Part shown: one piece after another, positions 1 to 14,100 of the stretch
How positions within the stretch are numbered: position 1 is the first letter of the stretch
Layout: each line of letters starts with the position of its first letter
Source: Ecdyonurus torrentis
Taxonomy: Eukaryota > Arthropoda > Insecta > Ephemeroptera > Heptageniidae
Assembly: GCA_949318235.1 (NCBI GenBank)
Contig: OX439131.1
Coordinates: forward strand, 9,535,231-9,599,230
Direction of reading: 5' to 3'
Length of the DNA: 64,000 bases
Notes under the pieces: generated by a model
What the model saw: only the letters and a program-made list of their open reading frames with translations
What the model was told of the DNA's origin: nothing
The model's database searches: none
Position numbers and translations under genes: made by a program

Positions 1-925
1 GGGCGATACCGTAAAAGGTCGAACGGCAGGTAACTCAGGTTTTTTGAGTTGAATTATATAAAACGTCAAGCTCTTCGTCATGCGCAAAATTTTGCTAGAA
101 CAACTTCTGAACAAAAATACTTAAGCGTCAGATCAACTTTTATTGACTTTGAGTTTAAAAACGATTTTTAAGAGATTATTATTATTTTACGGAGAGCAAA
201 ATTATTGCAAATCGCATATTTAAATTTACATAGGTCAATTGAAAAAAAAAAAAAAAAAAAAACTCGAAAATTTGTTGTGGATAAATCCGCAAAATCAATT
301 TTTAGAACCAAACTTTTCAACCTGGAAAGTATTTTTAAAACACCTTAAAAAAAAAAAAAAAAAAAGCAAGGGTCAAAATCGGGGTTTAAATGTTCAAATA
401 TAGATTCATTAGCATTGGGGGAGGTGCATTTTGCGACACTTTCACACTCTGTATTGTGACAACATGCAGTTTTTTTTTGTTTTTTTTTTAATTTAAATTT
501 TGGGTACAGCATGCATACTCTATACTTAAGGCGGTGGGGGACCGACTTGGACCGGAAATCGCTAAGAGAAGAACTATATTTTCCAATAATTTTTTGTACA
601 TGATTTAATTCCAATAAAACAAACACAATAATTTTCAAATAAAATCAAGTAAATTTAAAATATATTTTTTATACCAAAAAAAAAAATTTTAATGATATTT
701 TTAATTGTAAAAAAGTTTCTAATTTGACTAAAATTTACCGCTCAAATTTAAATTTCTACATTTACATGTTATATATCTTTAAAGTGAATTAACTTAAAAA
801 TTTGATCGTGTTTTCACATGTTTGACATTACTAAATTTTTAAGTAACATTTCTTCTTAACTTTGTGTTATTTATTATTATTCGCAACCGTCCTAGTTTGC
901 GAGATATCATTCGGTCACCTACCCC
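1..925. repeat. Left part of an older repeat, interrupted by a hAT insertion
   Basis: No gene is visible; the short reading frames come from A/T runs. About 60-470 is clearly similar in direct orientation to about 1510-1930, for example the shared phrase ggtcaaaatcggggtt (370s and 1840s), then cattcattagcat, then cattttgcga. The second copy lies inside the hAT-like element at 926-2567. Together with the hAT-like right end at 2810-2957, this suggests an outer related element, starting left of the window, into which the 926-2567 element inserted. The direct repeat is seen; the nesting is inferred. Confidence 0.5.
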
Positions 926-1019
926 CAGGGTCGGATTGGCCATAAGAGCTACTCCGCGATCGCGGAGTGCGCCCCCCCCCCCCGAGCTGGCGCCCCTCTG
1001 CGCCCCGAAGGGGCGTTTT

Positions 1020-1063
<44 letters not shown>

Positions 1064-2567
1064 GTAGAAAGCTGAAAGGTTCCAAATATAATCAAACAAA
1101 ATCTCAAACTGTTGTTTAATTTGCAAATCTCGAGCTTTTTTTCTTCGCGTGAGATACTACGACAAAGAGGGCGCCTAACACTCCATAATGTTGTAGTCGA
1201 TCGATATTTTTTCGATAAAATCACGATCATTTGATCGGATCGGTGATCAGATTGACGCTTTTTTAAAAAAGTGTTGAACGACTCTAGGCATAGGGCGCTT
1301 GAGCTAAGCAATCTCAAATAATTTTTAGTAGAGTCAATTACTTAGTTAAGGTGCTACTTTAGAGGGTAGCTATGTTGTGGTAAAATTCAATTTTATATCT
1401 ATTATTTGGTTTATAATGAACCAAGGAACAATTCTCTATACTCCAAAAAGTTTCGACTCAAATCAAATCATCCGCAAATTATATAGCGTAACAAGTCGTT
1501 GGGCTACGCCGCCTTAAACACGTAAAACACACAAACTTCAAGCTCACCGAGGGCTAAAATTTTCTTGATCAAATTAATCATAAACAAAAATATATACTAG
1601 TGTGTTCTATAGATCAAGTTTTAATGAAATTGACTTTTTAAACGATTTTTACGAGACATTTACGGAGGAAAAAAAATGAAAATCGCATATTCAATTTAAC
1701 ATGGGCAATTTGCGATAATTTTTTTCTCGAAAAATTCGTTCTAGAAATATCTGAAAAATCATTTTTAATTAAAATTCAACACGAAAAAACAAGCTAGTAA
1801 TATTTTTAACTGCTTAAAAAAATCCGGTTCCAAAAAAAAAGAGGTCAAAATCGGGGTTCAAATATACATTCATTAGCATAGGGGGTGGGGCATTTTGCGA
1901 ACTTTGACGCTCTGTTGTGACAAAAGTTTTTGAGATAGAATGTTTTGGATTTCTATTTTGGGTACATCAGCCTGAACTTAATTAAAAAAAATACACTCCT
2001 ACCCTAAGTAGTACCTTAAAAAAAACTAAGAACTTGAGCTGTTGCAATTTGCAAAGCTGTGCCATTTCGCGCAGATGTACAAAACAGATTTAAATATCTC
2101 AAAGAAAACAAAATTAATCGCAAAAAAAAAAAAAAGAAAAAGAAAAATGGAAGTTTAAGAACAAAGATAGAAATTAAATCTACACTCTCAAGTAGAGAAA
2201 TGCAGGGGCGTCCAAACTGCTTAGCAAATTTTTAATCAAATAAGTACTACAACATTTATGTATGATGTACCATTCTCCTTAATGTCTGTTAAACCCTTTT
2301 TTTTCAGACCTGCTCAATAAAAATAAAAAGACATGTTATTACATATTTTACTACCAAATTTTAATTAAAAAATAGAGTAAAAAAACAAGATTGCCAAAAA
2401 ATTTCGCCTCCGGCGGTAAGGGGGCTCTGCCCCCCTTAACCCCCCGCAAGGGGCTTCGCCCCCTTGACCCCCTTCAGGGGGGCTACGCCCCCCTGACCCC
2501 CCATCTGGGTGTTGGCGCCCCTATGGGTGTATCGCGGAGTGCGCCTTTTCGTCCCAATCCGACCCTG
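926..2567. mobile_element. Non-autonomous hAT-like transposon with 8-bp target duplication
   Basis: The element starts CAGGGTCGGATTGG and ends with the inverse, CCAATCCGACCCTG. It is flanked by the exact 8-bp duplication cctacccc (918-925 and 2568-2575). CAG-type ends with 8-bp duplications are hallmarks of the hAT superfamily. The left end has a GC palindrome around cgcgatcgcg. The right end (2400-2550) is a run of short hairpins of the form GGGGCTTCGCCCC separated by C-runs. No transposase reading frame is present, so it must have moved in trans. A short relative with matching ends lies at 54407-54583. Confidence 0.85.
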
Positions 2568-2957
2568 CCTACCCCCTTAATACAGAAAATAAAAATACAA
2601 TCCTACCTTAAAGTACATGCTACCTTAATATATGCATATGTCGTAAATAAATTTTTTAAAAGCAATTTAGAATGTTCTTTTATTGAAGAAAAAATATATC
2701 AATATTTTTCTTTGATTTTATACTCAAACGGTGTAAAAAAATATTAAATTTGAGGTACTTGAATTGTAATAGCAAATTCTTTTAGGTATACTAATTTTGC
2801 ATTTTATGTCAAAAAGGGGCGTGGCCCCCAAAAAATCGCGCCTGCGGCGCAATAGGGGGCTTCGCCCCATTTCCCTGATTATGCTATTTCAACGGGTAAG
2901 GGCGCACCGCGAGTTTATCCCCCGGGTGCCTAATTTGACGGGCCGCCACTGATTAGA
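2568..2957. mobile_element. Right end of an older hAT-like element
   Basis: About 2810-2957 is a GC-rich block with the same hairpin style as the neighbouring element (ggggcgtggccccc, gcgcctgcggcgc, gggggcttcgcccc). It ends in gacgggccgccactg, whose inverse begins CAGTGGCGGCCCGTC, a hAT-like terminus. No matching left end is in the window, so it may lie before position 1. The 8-bp duplication cannot be tested. 2576-2809 is AT-rich and shows nothing else. Confidence 0.45.
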
Positions 2958-4200
2958 TATCTAGATTTAATAATATCTTAAATCTTCCTATATGCTATGC
3001 GTGGTTGTATACTTTTTTGTACTGTACCTATATCAAATGAAATTCATTATACTTCTAATACATGATACAAAAGTGAATAAGTAATATTTTTTTCTGAAGG
3101 AAAAACTTTTGAGTTACCCCGCAGTGCATTTTTTTTTTCGTTGAACTTTAAATGACACGCATATTTGCTCCTTTCTTTATCTCTTTGCGTTTTTTTTTTC
3201 TTTAAAAGCTGCATTATTCTTATGGACGTCTAAAAGAAAAAAAACTCATTATCCATTGTGTATACCTTGAAAAGGACACATTTTTGTTAAAAATTGAAAA
3301 CAGCTGTGACGAAACATTATTATACGTATATATATATAATTATTTTGTTCCGTCCTAAGAGAGAGGATATAGAGATATAATAATATAACATTACTGCACA
3401 TATGTATCCTTTTTATTTTTTATTTTTTTGGCTTTTAAATTTGCTGTCCCCGCCTTATATATTCACTACCGGTCTCTACCTAATTGCTTGCTCTTTTGTT
3501 TTTATTTCTGCTTATGTTTTGAAATTGCTCGTATATATATTATATAAACTCGGAGGGAGGTCTTTTCTCCAATGTAAAGTGGAAGTACTGTAGTATACAC
3601 GCAGGTTGCTCGCCCGGTGTTGAGTGGATTTTGTTGCTATATATTATACTTGTCTGTCTTGTGTGGTGTGGTGTGTCACTTGGTGTGTCACTTTAGAGCT
3701 CGCTGCATGGTCGCGACGTTGTAATTGTGATTACGTGGCACAAAGTAGAAATATTATCCTCGCAATGCAACTTCTTTCAAATAAGAAAATATTTCTTGTT
3801 ACAAGCTTTCCCATATATATTATGAATATATAAACATAAAATTGTTCATTTTTAACTAGAGATTTATTATGTAAATGTGTTCATTGATAACGCGACATTG
3901 TATAAAATATATAATTCATCCTTACATCAAAAATGAGTATATATTATACAGACACTAGACAAAAATCCATAAAAATTTTCAAAGTATTTGACATGTTTAC
4001 AGTTACACTGTGATAAATATTGCTGACAACACTTGAAAGTTTAACGTGCGTTTCATGTACAACTTATAGTTTCACGTCTTGCTACCTAAAAACTTCCTTT
4101 TTTCAAACTTAAATTTTTCACGTTTTGACTCGAGAAAGTTTCAAGCTGTTATGGAGTCAAAACTTTGGTGAGAGCGCTATTTATTTGACAGTAATTTTAG

Positions 4201-4254
<54 letters not shown>

Positions 4255-4262
4255 TGCGGTGC

Positions 4263-4340
<78 letters not shown>

Positions 4341-5293
4341 TGACTCGCAGACTTGAACGTACATCTGTGTTTAACACTGAATAATATGTTAAATTAAACA
4401 GAGTGCGTGGAAGTTTTGTTGTATACTTCTACGTATACTGTATACAAGAAAAAAAAAAAAAAAAAAAAAAGATCAACGAGCTGCAATTGCTTATTTTCCC
4501 ACACTCATATGTAATAATATTTTTCTATGTAACTCCTCCCGCTACCGCATAGCAGTTGTTTTATATTTCATTTGCATGGAGTATATACATAGCATATAAT
4601 ATTATAAAAATAATATATATTATATTTAAGACAACACATAATCCCTTTCAGCGTCATATTAAATATAAAGATTTTCATGTGCGCGCATTCATGCAGAATT
4701 AATACTTAACTTACGTGGAATAATAATATAATAAAGCGATGAACTAAAAGTGTATATTTGTTAAAGTTGAGTTTTCTTTTCATTTTTAATTGCATATATA
4801 CCATAAAAAGTTTTATTTGTTCATAAAAACTTTATGTCGCGTTTTGGTTTTTATATTCATTTATAATGCAATATGGAGTCAATATATAAATATATAGTTA
4901 TTTAAAATTAACAGCATGCCATTAAATAATTATTCTTTTCCGTCATGCTTTTTTTTTTATCTTTTAAAAATTTAATTTTTATATATATTATATTAATTTG
5001 TTATAGAGATGCTACAGTATACCATCTAACCGTCTATGATATAAATGTGAGAAAAAATTATAAAATATATAAAATATTATATATAAAAATATATATGGAA
5101 AAATTGTATATGTATTATAAAAATAATAAAAAAATTGAATAAAAAAAGTTTTGTCGTCGTATATAGTTTTAACTTTCGACAAGATATCTACTTTTTATAC
5201 AATCGTATAAAAAAAAAAAAAAAAAAATTCTAATAACATGAGCACATCAATACTGCACAGAAAAAAATAAGAAATTACTTTGTTATAAAGACA
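2958..5293. other. AT-rich intergenic DNA with microsatellites
   Basis: No gene is supported. A (CT)n tract at about 4199-4254 abuts a (TA)n tract at about 4265-4336. Poly(A) runs occur near 4449-4470 and 5209-5227. A modestly GC-richer patch at about 3545-3760 has GT-rich repeats (tgtggtgtggtgtg) but no convincing exon. Confidence 0.6.
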
Positions 5294-5983
5294 ACTTCCC
5301 GTAATCAGGACACAGCACTGCATGCGGCAAGGGTCATCAGGTTGATCACTGCAAGGGTCATCATAAGTTTTATAATTATGTTAATTTTGGCCCGGTATAT
5401 ACATTGAGAGTTTTAAATTTTGAATTTCTCTCTTTAGAATTTTTAAATCGCACATTTTCATAAAGTAAAAAGCACAATTCAAAAAGTATTTATATATATA
5501 TAGGACGTTAAGGAGCCCAATTTAAAGGAAACAGGTGAAAAATGTGTATTCAAAATTGACTCCAATAAGGTCTGAGTTCCACCAGAAATGGCAGTTTCTT
5601 GAAGCTGACTTTTTACAGCTTGGATTAAAATGACATTTTACTGCATATTTAAAATGTTGCGACAGTCAGAAACTGCAATTTCTGGTGGAATCCAAACCCT
5701 CATTTGGAGTCAACTTTGCGCACATTTTTCACCACTTTTCTTTAAATATGGCTCCTTAACGTCCTAAATACTTTTTGAGTTGTGCTTTTTACTATGATGA
5801 TGTGCGATTTAACGTATTTTAACAATTCTGAAGTGAGAAGTTCAAAATTTAAAAACCTTAATTTAACATGGTAAGCCCTATGCCGCAGGCCAAACTTAAC
5901 ATAAAACTTAATTATGATGACCCTTGCCAATGATCAACCTGGTGACTTTTGCCAGTGCTGTGTACGTCCTGATTATGTGAAAG
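5294..5983. mobile_element. Foldback element, about 690 bp
   Basis: Long imperfect inverted repeat. The left side begins about taatcaggac (5302) with gggtcatcaggttgatcac. The right side has the inverse, gatcaacctggtgac, then gtcctgatta (ends 5975). Inner matches include aaagtaaaaagcacaa against ttgtgctttttact, and ggacgttaaggagcc against ggctccttaacgtcc. The centre holds a second inverted pair built on ccaccagaaatggcag and its inverse. The short minus-strand frame here is a by-product of the arms. Exact ends and target duplication are uncertain. Confidence 0.75.
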
Positions 5984-8900
5984 TATTCTATTGAAGCAGT
6001 ATATAAATAATTATGCTTCATGTAAACAATAAAATATTCATGCATCGGCGTCAATAAAATGTAACTTATATTATATAGCATTATATTTGCAATTATGAGC
6101 GAATGAATTACTACAAAAATGAGCTGTATAGCATAAATTTTAATATTATGTTATATTCTTGTTATATTATAATATTTCGTAATTATCACAAAATTACAAA
6201 CATTATATTATATTATATATATTGTATATTTTGTCATTTTATATATAGACGAATGAATCAAGTTATGAATCTTTTAAAATAATAAAAATAATGAAAAAAA
6301 AATTAAAACTTAAGATTAAAATTGAGTGAACAAAATTAAAAGGCGCACAGGTTGATTTATTAACATTATTATTATTTATTATTAATATATATATATTTAC
6401 AATTAACTCCCTCTAAGTCTCTAATTTTTCCCCTATATATAGTATAACATTTATTATATATTGTTATATATTGAAAATGAAAGAAAAAACACTTAAAAAA
6501 AATGAAATGAATGTTCTGATTTGTGTGCCATGATGCCTATATACAAATACATAATAAATATACTCGTATATAGTATAAATTCTATATTAGTATGAATCAT
6601 AGCAAAAATATAACTTATATAAGACAATTATTATCCCTTTTGGAAAATAATAAATCTCAAATGACAATCGCATCAGCAAAAGTAATCAAAAAAATTATTT
6701 ATATCTTAACATATTGTCAATTTTTAGAGGAAATTTTTAAAAAAATAATGTCTTAATGACCAGCATTATTTGAAAATTACAACATTTGTTGGGCTTTAAA
6801 ATTCTCAATTTAAAAAACGTATAAAATTATATACAAGAATTAATGGAAACTAATCAATATTCAATTATATTTCTCATTTTACTAATTAATTCAGGTATAG
6901 AAATCTGTAAAAGGGTAATTGATATGAGATATATTATTTATATTTTTGTATAAACACAATTAGCATCAGTGCTGGGTGTTGACGTGAAAGGTATAATGAG
7001 TGTTGCCATAGCAACAGTCACCTGTTGCGCCCCAATATGGCGCCGTCATTATATATATACTTCGTTATACGCAACGCTGGTGGAACTTTTCCATTATATA
7101 CGGTGGAGCTGAATACTGCTTGTTAGCTATATACTAATTTATACAATTTAATCAATTTAATTGTCTGCATTGATAAAGTTTTTTAAATGTATAAAAATGT
7201 CAATATATTATAATATGACATAATATTATATGTTTATAGAGATTGAGGGGAAAGCATTCCATTTTTTTTTATCACATGCCGCGGAAAATAAAATGGTTTT
7301 TGACACCTCTCTCTCTCTCTCTCTATGTCTATATATCTGCGCTCTCTGATGTATTTTATTGTCCAGGTACTTTCTTAATGTGCAATTTCTTACGAAACAA
7401 AAAATATACGATATAAAATAAAAAGTTAAGATACACGTGCCAAAAAAATATTTTATTAATATTGCATATGGATGTGTAGGTTTTAATAAGAAATATATAT
7501 ACATGGGTCATATTCATATATTATATGGATATAAAATAATAACAATATTTTCAATTATTTTAAGTTGTATTCTTTATTTATTTCTATACTATACTCATGC
7601 CATAACTTCAGTCATATATATATATATTATTTTTTTAATAATAAGAAATCATGAATAATTCTTTCAAAAAAAAAGTAGACAAAAATTGAAAGATAAATAA
7701 TAACATCGCTAGACAGACGTGCAAAGGTAACAAAAAAGTAGTAAGGCAACTGACTAATGATGTGGACATGAGAGGGCGGGTATGTTCACCAGAGCACGTC
7801 ACCCGGTGCTCAACGCAAAGTGTGGCCAAGAGAGAAAGATAAAGCTCTATTTTCTCTCTTTCTTCTCGCAAGGTCGACGCCGCGGAACGAGCACCGCAAC
7901 ACTACTATATATTGTATAAAAATGAATAAAAAATAAAAAATATATATTATAGAAAAAAAACATGATAAAAGTTTAGAAGCATGGTATAGTTTTCGTTCGT
8001 TAAACATCGGTTACTTTCGTGTATGCTCGTATTGCCGACTTTTGAGAAAAGATATGTTTGGCTTCTGTAGAATATTGATTTCTAAACTATGAGATGCTCT
8101 TGGTTGCTTGTAATATATCGTTTAGTTTAGTTTCTCGTATCACAAAATCATGAGAAAATAAAAATAAAATATAAAGAGTGAGTGAAAGAAAGATCGTTGC
8201 TCTGTAGGTGATGATATGCGCGATCATATTATATAGTCTCCCTCCGCAAAGTACTGTATTTTATATTAGGATAAAATTGCGCCGTCGCGCCACTGCAATG
8301 TATTATATAATGTGCTATAGGAGGTTTGGCGGGAGTTATATATTGGATGACTAGATCGATATTTTGTATGCACCGGCTGCCAAATGCAACCTCACTTTCA
8401 TTCATTCCACCTGTTTGTTCCCAGCGGCAAAATCCACAGTAGATTAATTACTTATACGTCATTATTATAACGAGTGGTCGACAAGATATACCATGAAATA
8501 CTAAAACTTTAATTTCAATATAAGGGGAAAAGAAATTGCTTTATTATCTGATTTTATGTAGAGTTTTATATATAATAATATAAAAACAGGAAATTGAAGA
8601 TAATAAATCTGATAATCACTTGTGGTTTTATAACGTGTGAATCTTATTTTATCACACAATTACTCTAGACGAAAATAAAATAAAATTACAATCTTAATTT
8701 AATATTATTTATGTGAAAGGTTAATATACCCTTTATATAAAAATATATTATATTCTATAAACGTTTAATTTTTTACGCCAATAAATAAAATATGAATGAA
8801 ATTGACTTATATTTTTTATAATTAAGATTATTCGCATTATTTGTGTTTGCTTATAAAAATAAAAATTATAAATTAAACTTTAAATTAAAATAAAGTGGTA

Positions 8901-9080
8901 TTATACAATATATTATACCAATTAATTTGATATTTTAAATTAAATTTAAAAATTACTATCAATCTGTAAAATTTACCTAAAAAGTTTTGGCATAATTTAT
9001 TGTTCCCGCAGAGGTGATTGTTCCCAAATAAAATGCATGTTTGAAATTGCCATTCTTAAAATAAAACTATATGTTATATA

Positions 9081-9141
<61 letters not shown>

Positions 9142-9368
9142 AAAGAATTTGGTAATGGCTCATTCAACGATATTTTGTGTTGTTAATATCCAAATAAACA
9201 TACTTTAAAATTCTGCATTTTGCAATAAGTTATGAAATATAAGTATATAGTAAAATCTTGTAATGTGTTCCGCGTTTATTTGATTTCATTTCTCTATTTT
9301 CAAATTTTATATAGCATACTTAATAAATATATTTGTATATACAATAGCCAATTATTGTCATGTTGCAG
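5984..9368. promoter_or_regulatory. Upstream region of Psc with promoter-like patches
   Basis: No coding exon is visible. Most is AT-rich, with a (TA)n tract at about 9083-9137. Three patches stand out. About 6980-7110 has a perfect X-box GTTGCCATAGCAAC (7002-7015) followed by a GC-rich stretch and a TATA-like run. About 7750-7905 is GC-richer. About 8270-8430 includes the E2F-like TTTGGCGGGA (about 8324-8333). The first recognised Psc exon is preceded by a good acceptor (tgttgcag, ending 9368), so a non-coding first exon and the promoter should lie in this region. Which patch is the promoter cannot be decided from sequence alone. Confidence 0.4.
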
Positions 9369-9388
9369 ATCCCAACCCCTGCTACGAG

Positions 9389-11089
9389 ATGAACAATTGT
9401 ACGGAAGTGACGTCACAAGTAGTGCCGGTTAGGACACGAATCAGTGAGTTACATGCACACCTCGTGTGCGTGTTGTGTGGAGGATATTATGTCAACGCAA
9501 CAACCATCGTGGAATGTCTGCATACCTGTAAGTATCATCATATTATTTAAGTTTATTAAATATAGAAGAATATTCCTTTTTATTGTATATGCTGTTAAAT
9601 CTTATAATATTTCAAAGCGTGCTTAAAGTTTTATTAATTATATAAGTTACAAATTTGAAAAGTTCTATCCAACTTCATTATATGCATGAAGGTAATAAAA
9701 CTTAATTTAATTTTTAAATAATTCTTATATTATGAGACTTAAAGTATAGTCTTGATTTTAAAAATTCATTCAAATTTTATGAAAACTTATAAATATATAT
9801 AAATATATATTTATTCCGTAATGTAACATCGATATACATATTTGAGAATTGTTTTATGTATATTATAAAACAAACGAAAAAGTTCAAACTAATTAAAAAT
9901 TTATAATATTATTTATATTGATTGTTTAAAATATTCTATAGAAAATTGTAAATAAAGCCTCTCTCAATTTCGTAATTTAAATAAAGTATTATATACTTTT
10001 ACGTTTTATCACATTGTGTAAAATTATATCTTGCTCAAATATATAGAAAGACAAACAACTTAATAATTTGAAAACAATTAATTAATTAAAAACTTTTGTG
10101 TTATAAATTATATTTTACTATCGCATAAAATCTTGCTGTGATAAAAAGAAGCAAGTTAACAACGGGGGGAGAGTAAAAGCAGCACGGGCTCATCGCCGCC
10201 TGCGTGAGGGGTAGGTAGGCAACCAGTAGAGCAGATGTGTCCGAAAAATTGCCTACCTCACAGGATAACTTTGAAAACTTCAGCTCTTGCTATCTTTCGT
10301 TATCAAATCAGTTATTTTATTTTGATTTTTTTCACAATAATTGTTTTTTTTTATAAAAAAAGGGGAAAAAATGAAATAAAATGATAATTTAGAGAGACAA
10401 TGAATAATATGCCTATTTCAAATAAGAATGTACAGTATTTTCTTGTAAAAACTGAAGTCAAAGGAAAATTCAAGACCATATAAAAGAAAATTACGAGATA
10501 CATAAAAAAGGCTCCAAAAAAATATAATAGTATTTTTTATGGGATAGTTAATGCGGTGTGGGAAGGACAGAACAAAAAGTGTGTTGAATCATTCAAGAAA
10601 AAAAGAGGTGTGACCACGACGCAGCCTCTGTTGACCTTGTTGAGCATTGTTAAATAAAGAAGAACATCACACTTTTATATACTTTTATATCACCGCCACA
10701 TATCAAGGTGGTCGTAAATATACGATTTATAACTCACTGTTATATATATTATCTGCATTAATATGCCGACAAAAGTGCAGATAAATAGTTTTAGTTAACA
10801 TATGCGATTGAAAATACCATATTTCAGTTCATTGTTATATACTTTTCAATACAAAATTTGAATGGATGTATGCTAAGGGATTGCCTAATTAATATATCAA
10901 ATACCCTCTCCTAATCTATTTATAACTGAAATTCATATATTATTTTTTATTTATATATATATTTTTTTGCATATAGATTTGATGCAAAATGTCAAAATGC
11001 AAATGTCAAAATGTAATGATGCTTGGCATCCTGACATTGACACGTCTTTTATACCCTCTCCCGAGTTTGCGGGGGCGAGAGATAGAAAT

Positions 11090-11143
<54 letters not shown>

Positions 11144-14100
11144 GGGGTCAGCCTCTTATGCGCGTGCGACACTCGACCAGCCGTAAAATACATAACATAT
11201 TTATGTCCCCTATATAAACGCTCGGTGTATATAATATAATGTTCACACCCTTCCACTAAAGTATTGTATTTCATGTGTTAATGTAGTTAACTTTTAGAAA
11301 GTTAAAACTTTTATGACGTTTTATTATTGACAATCAATTTAATTATTGATTTATAAATATTTTAATTGTAAATATAATAAATCCCTTAAGTTTGTATATT
11401 TTACTATATTATCATGTATTTGTAAAATTTAATAAATATTTAAATAAGTTGACGTTTTTATTATATCTGCTGACCATGGCACTCTAATATATCATAATTT
11501 AATAAAAAAATATTATACTGTTCTCTCTCTCTCTCTCTCTCTCTCGATATGATTCATCACGGTAAGATAGAGTGTAGCAAAATTTTGAATAGCCTCTGAA
11601 TTGAATTTTATAAGAGATTTCTTTTTCTACTTCCTTTCTTGCATTAAAATTTAAAATATATTTTTAATTGAAACCATTATCATTTGATAATATATACCGA
11701 TTGCATTCAATTATAAAATCAATAAAAATTTGACCTTTTTGGCTGCGTCCTGCAGCTTATTTATATGAAGTGATTGTGTGGCGACTTGGTGGTCTGTGAA
11801 TGATGATGATGATCGCTGGAGCAGAGTGATGCTGGGAGGGTTTGAGGGGGGGGGGGAGGCAGCAGCACGCAGAGAACACGCGGCGCATATCGATCCGAGC
11901 GCCTCCGCGTGTAAGCCAGCGAGTGAGAACACGCCGGCTATATAAAAGTGACACTGGTCGTCGCGCGCGCGACCACTCATATAACACAAACCACCCCATC
12001 AATCAACGTGGGGTACAAGACAATGATAATCATAGTAATAATAATAATAAAAAAGTTTAATGTTGTATATTATGTTGTTTTTATTACAATGTTTCACACG
12101 AGAGAAAAATACACAAGCATAAATAACAAATGTAAGAGTATATAACTGCAATATGACAATGCGTCGAATATATTTTTACCGTGCTCTTCTTAGCAAGGGG
12201 TAAAAAAGCTTAGATGCAGACTCTATCATCGAATCATTTGCCAAGAATATTTTTAAACATATCTCTAATTTAATGCATTACTTATAGCATAATAATATAG
12301 CAAATGCTTTTTATTCTTGTACTCATTCTGCTGGGGTCATAATAAAATATTTATATGAAGTATTTAACATTTATATTTAATTATTATGATTTGTTTTATA
12401 CTGCAGAGCTGTTTGAAGATTTTTTAAGATAAATTTTACAATTCTATAAACGTATAACAAATGATATATCGATTGATGATACATAATTAGATGAAAAAAA
12501 ATTCTTGTTCGTACGTATAACTTTAAGAGTAATTTATTGATATATTTATAATTTTGTATAAAGCTAAATTATATCAAGAAAGTTAATTTATATTTTATAA
12601 ATTTGAGTGTTTATAAGAAATTGTTGTATGATTTCAGTCTGCAAATCTTGTATTGTACGCTTCCTGGAGACGAGCAAGTTCTGCCCGATGTGTGATGTAC
12701 AAGTCCACAAGACTAAGCCGCTTATCAATCTCAGGTGAGCACCAGTGACGTCATATTATACTCACCTATTTTGGAAGTCAAATATTTTTCATAAATATTA
12801 TAAAACTCTTTAATTCTTTCTATCTATAAGTTTTTAAATATAATGCGGTTAGCAAAATTTATAATTCTAGTTCTTTTATTTTTCTGACAGACCTGACAAA
12901 ATCCTTCAAGACCTTATATATAAGGTTGTCCCTGGGAGCTATGCAGCAGAAATGCAAAGGAGAAAAGAATATTATGAAAAAGTAAAAGAAAAAGGTAAAA
13001 CAAAAAATGAAATAATGCTAAAAGTTTGTATGCAAAACTATCACTGAAGGAAAGGTTTTATTGATTTAACAATCGAGAGAGAACAGACATACCGCACTCT
13101 ACAGCTTGTTTGTTGCTTTTGTTTACGTATGTATATTAAGCTAATTATTTTGGTCTTATGTTTGTTTTCTTAGGAGTTGATACTTCAACAATTCCTCCTA
13201 AAGACAAAGGTGAACCCGATACTCCAGAGTTTTTTTCACCTGACGATAGCATCAGCTTGTCTCTTGAATACTACACAGGGTGAGTATTCTTTTTTCATCA
13301 TCCCCCTCTCTCTCTTATAGCTTCATGTTTAGTCACCTAATTTGATAAAAACTTTGGAACGTATTTTTCTCCCTCTCTATTCCCCCCTTTATACTGCAGC
13401 ATGATCTGGTTTAGTGTGTATAGTACAGTTTACTGTTCAGTATATACGTACTGTATACAAGATTGGATGCGAATAGCTTCAGGCACTGAATTTTGCTTTT
13501 CATATTTTTATATTAATATTTTTTTTTAATTTTTTTTTAACTAATCATGAGTTATTTATTGCAATATTTCAGTCACGAGAAGTTCACGTGACCAATTAAT
13601 AAACAATAGACTGAATGTTCGAATAACCATACCCATGTTATGATATAGATAAATAAATAGCATAAATATTTTGTATATTATATGATGACTTCACTTCTTG
13701 TTGGTGATTTCTGTATATTGCTCTCGTGTGTGCGTGTATATGAGAGAGAGAGAGAGAGAAGAAAGAGGGTTTTGTGATTTTGCTGGCGTGTGCCGATGCA
13801 ATAAAATAAGAGCAAGGTGCAAGTCGACGCCATCGCTCACTTTTTTATTATAATATAATAATATTAACAAAGCCCTCACGCAAGTAAATGAATAAATACA
13901 GTAACTTTACCCGTATATTCTTTATATTATATATATTGTCGTGTATAGCATTCTTATCAGTTATTATTATAGCTTTTTTTATAGATATTCTTAAAAGTGA
14001 ATTATATGTAAAGCATGACTTTTTTTAAATTAAAGAAGGGATAATGTAAAATGATCAATTCTTTTTTTTATAAGTTTTCGCATATATTAAATTCATATTC

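Noticed and set aside
4125..4377. Frames encoding (YI)n or (SL)n on both strands
   Set aside because: Translations of (TA)n and (CT)n microsatellites; the same holds near 22.4, 27.7, 31.3, 38.6 and 49.7 kb.
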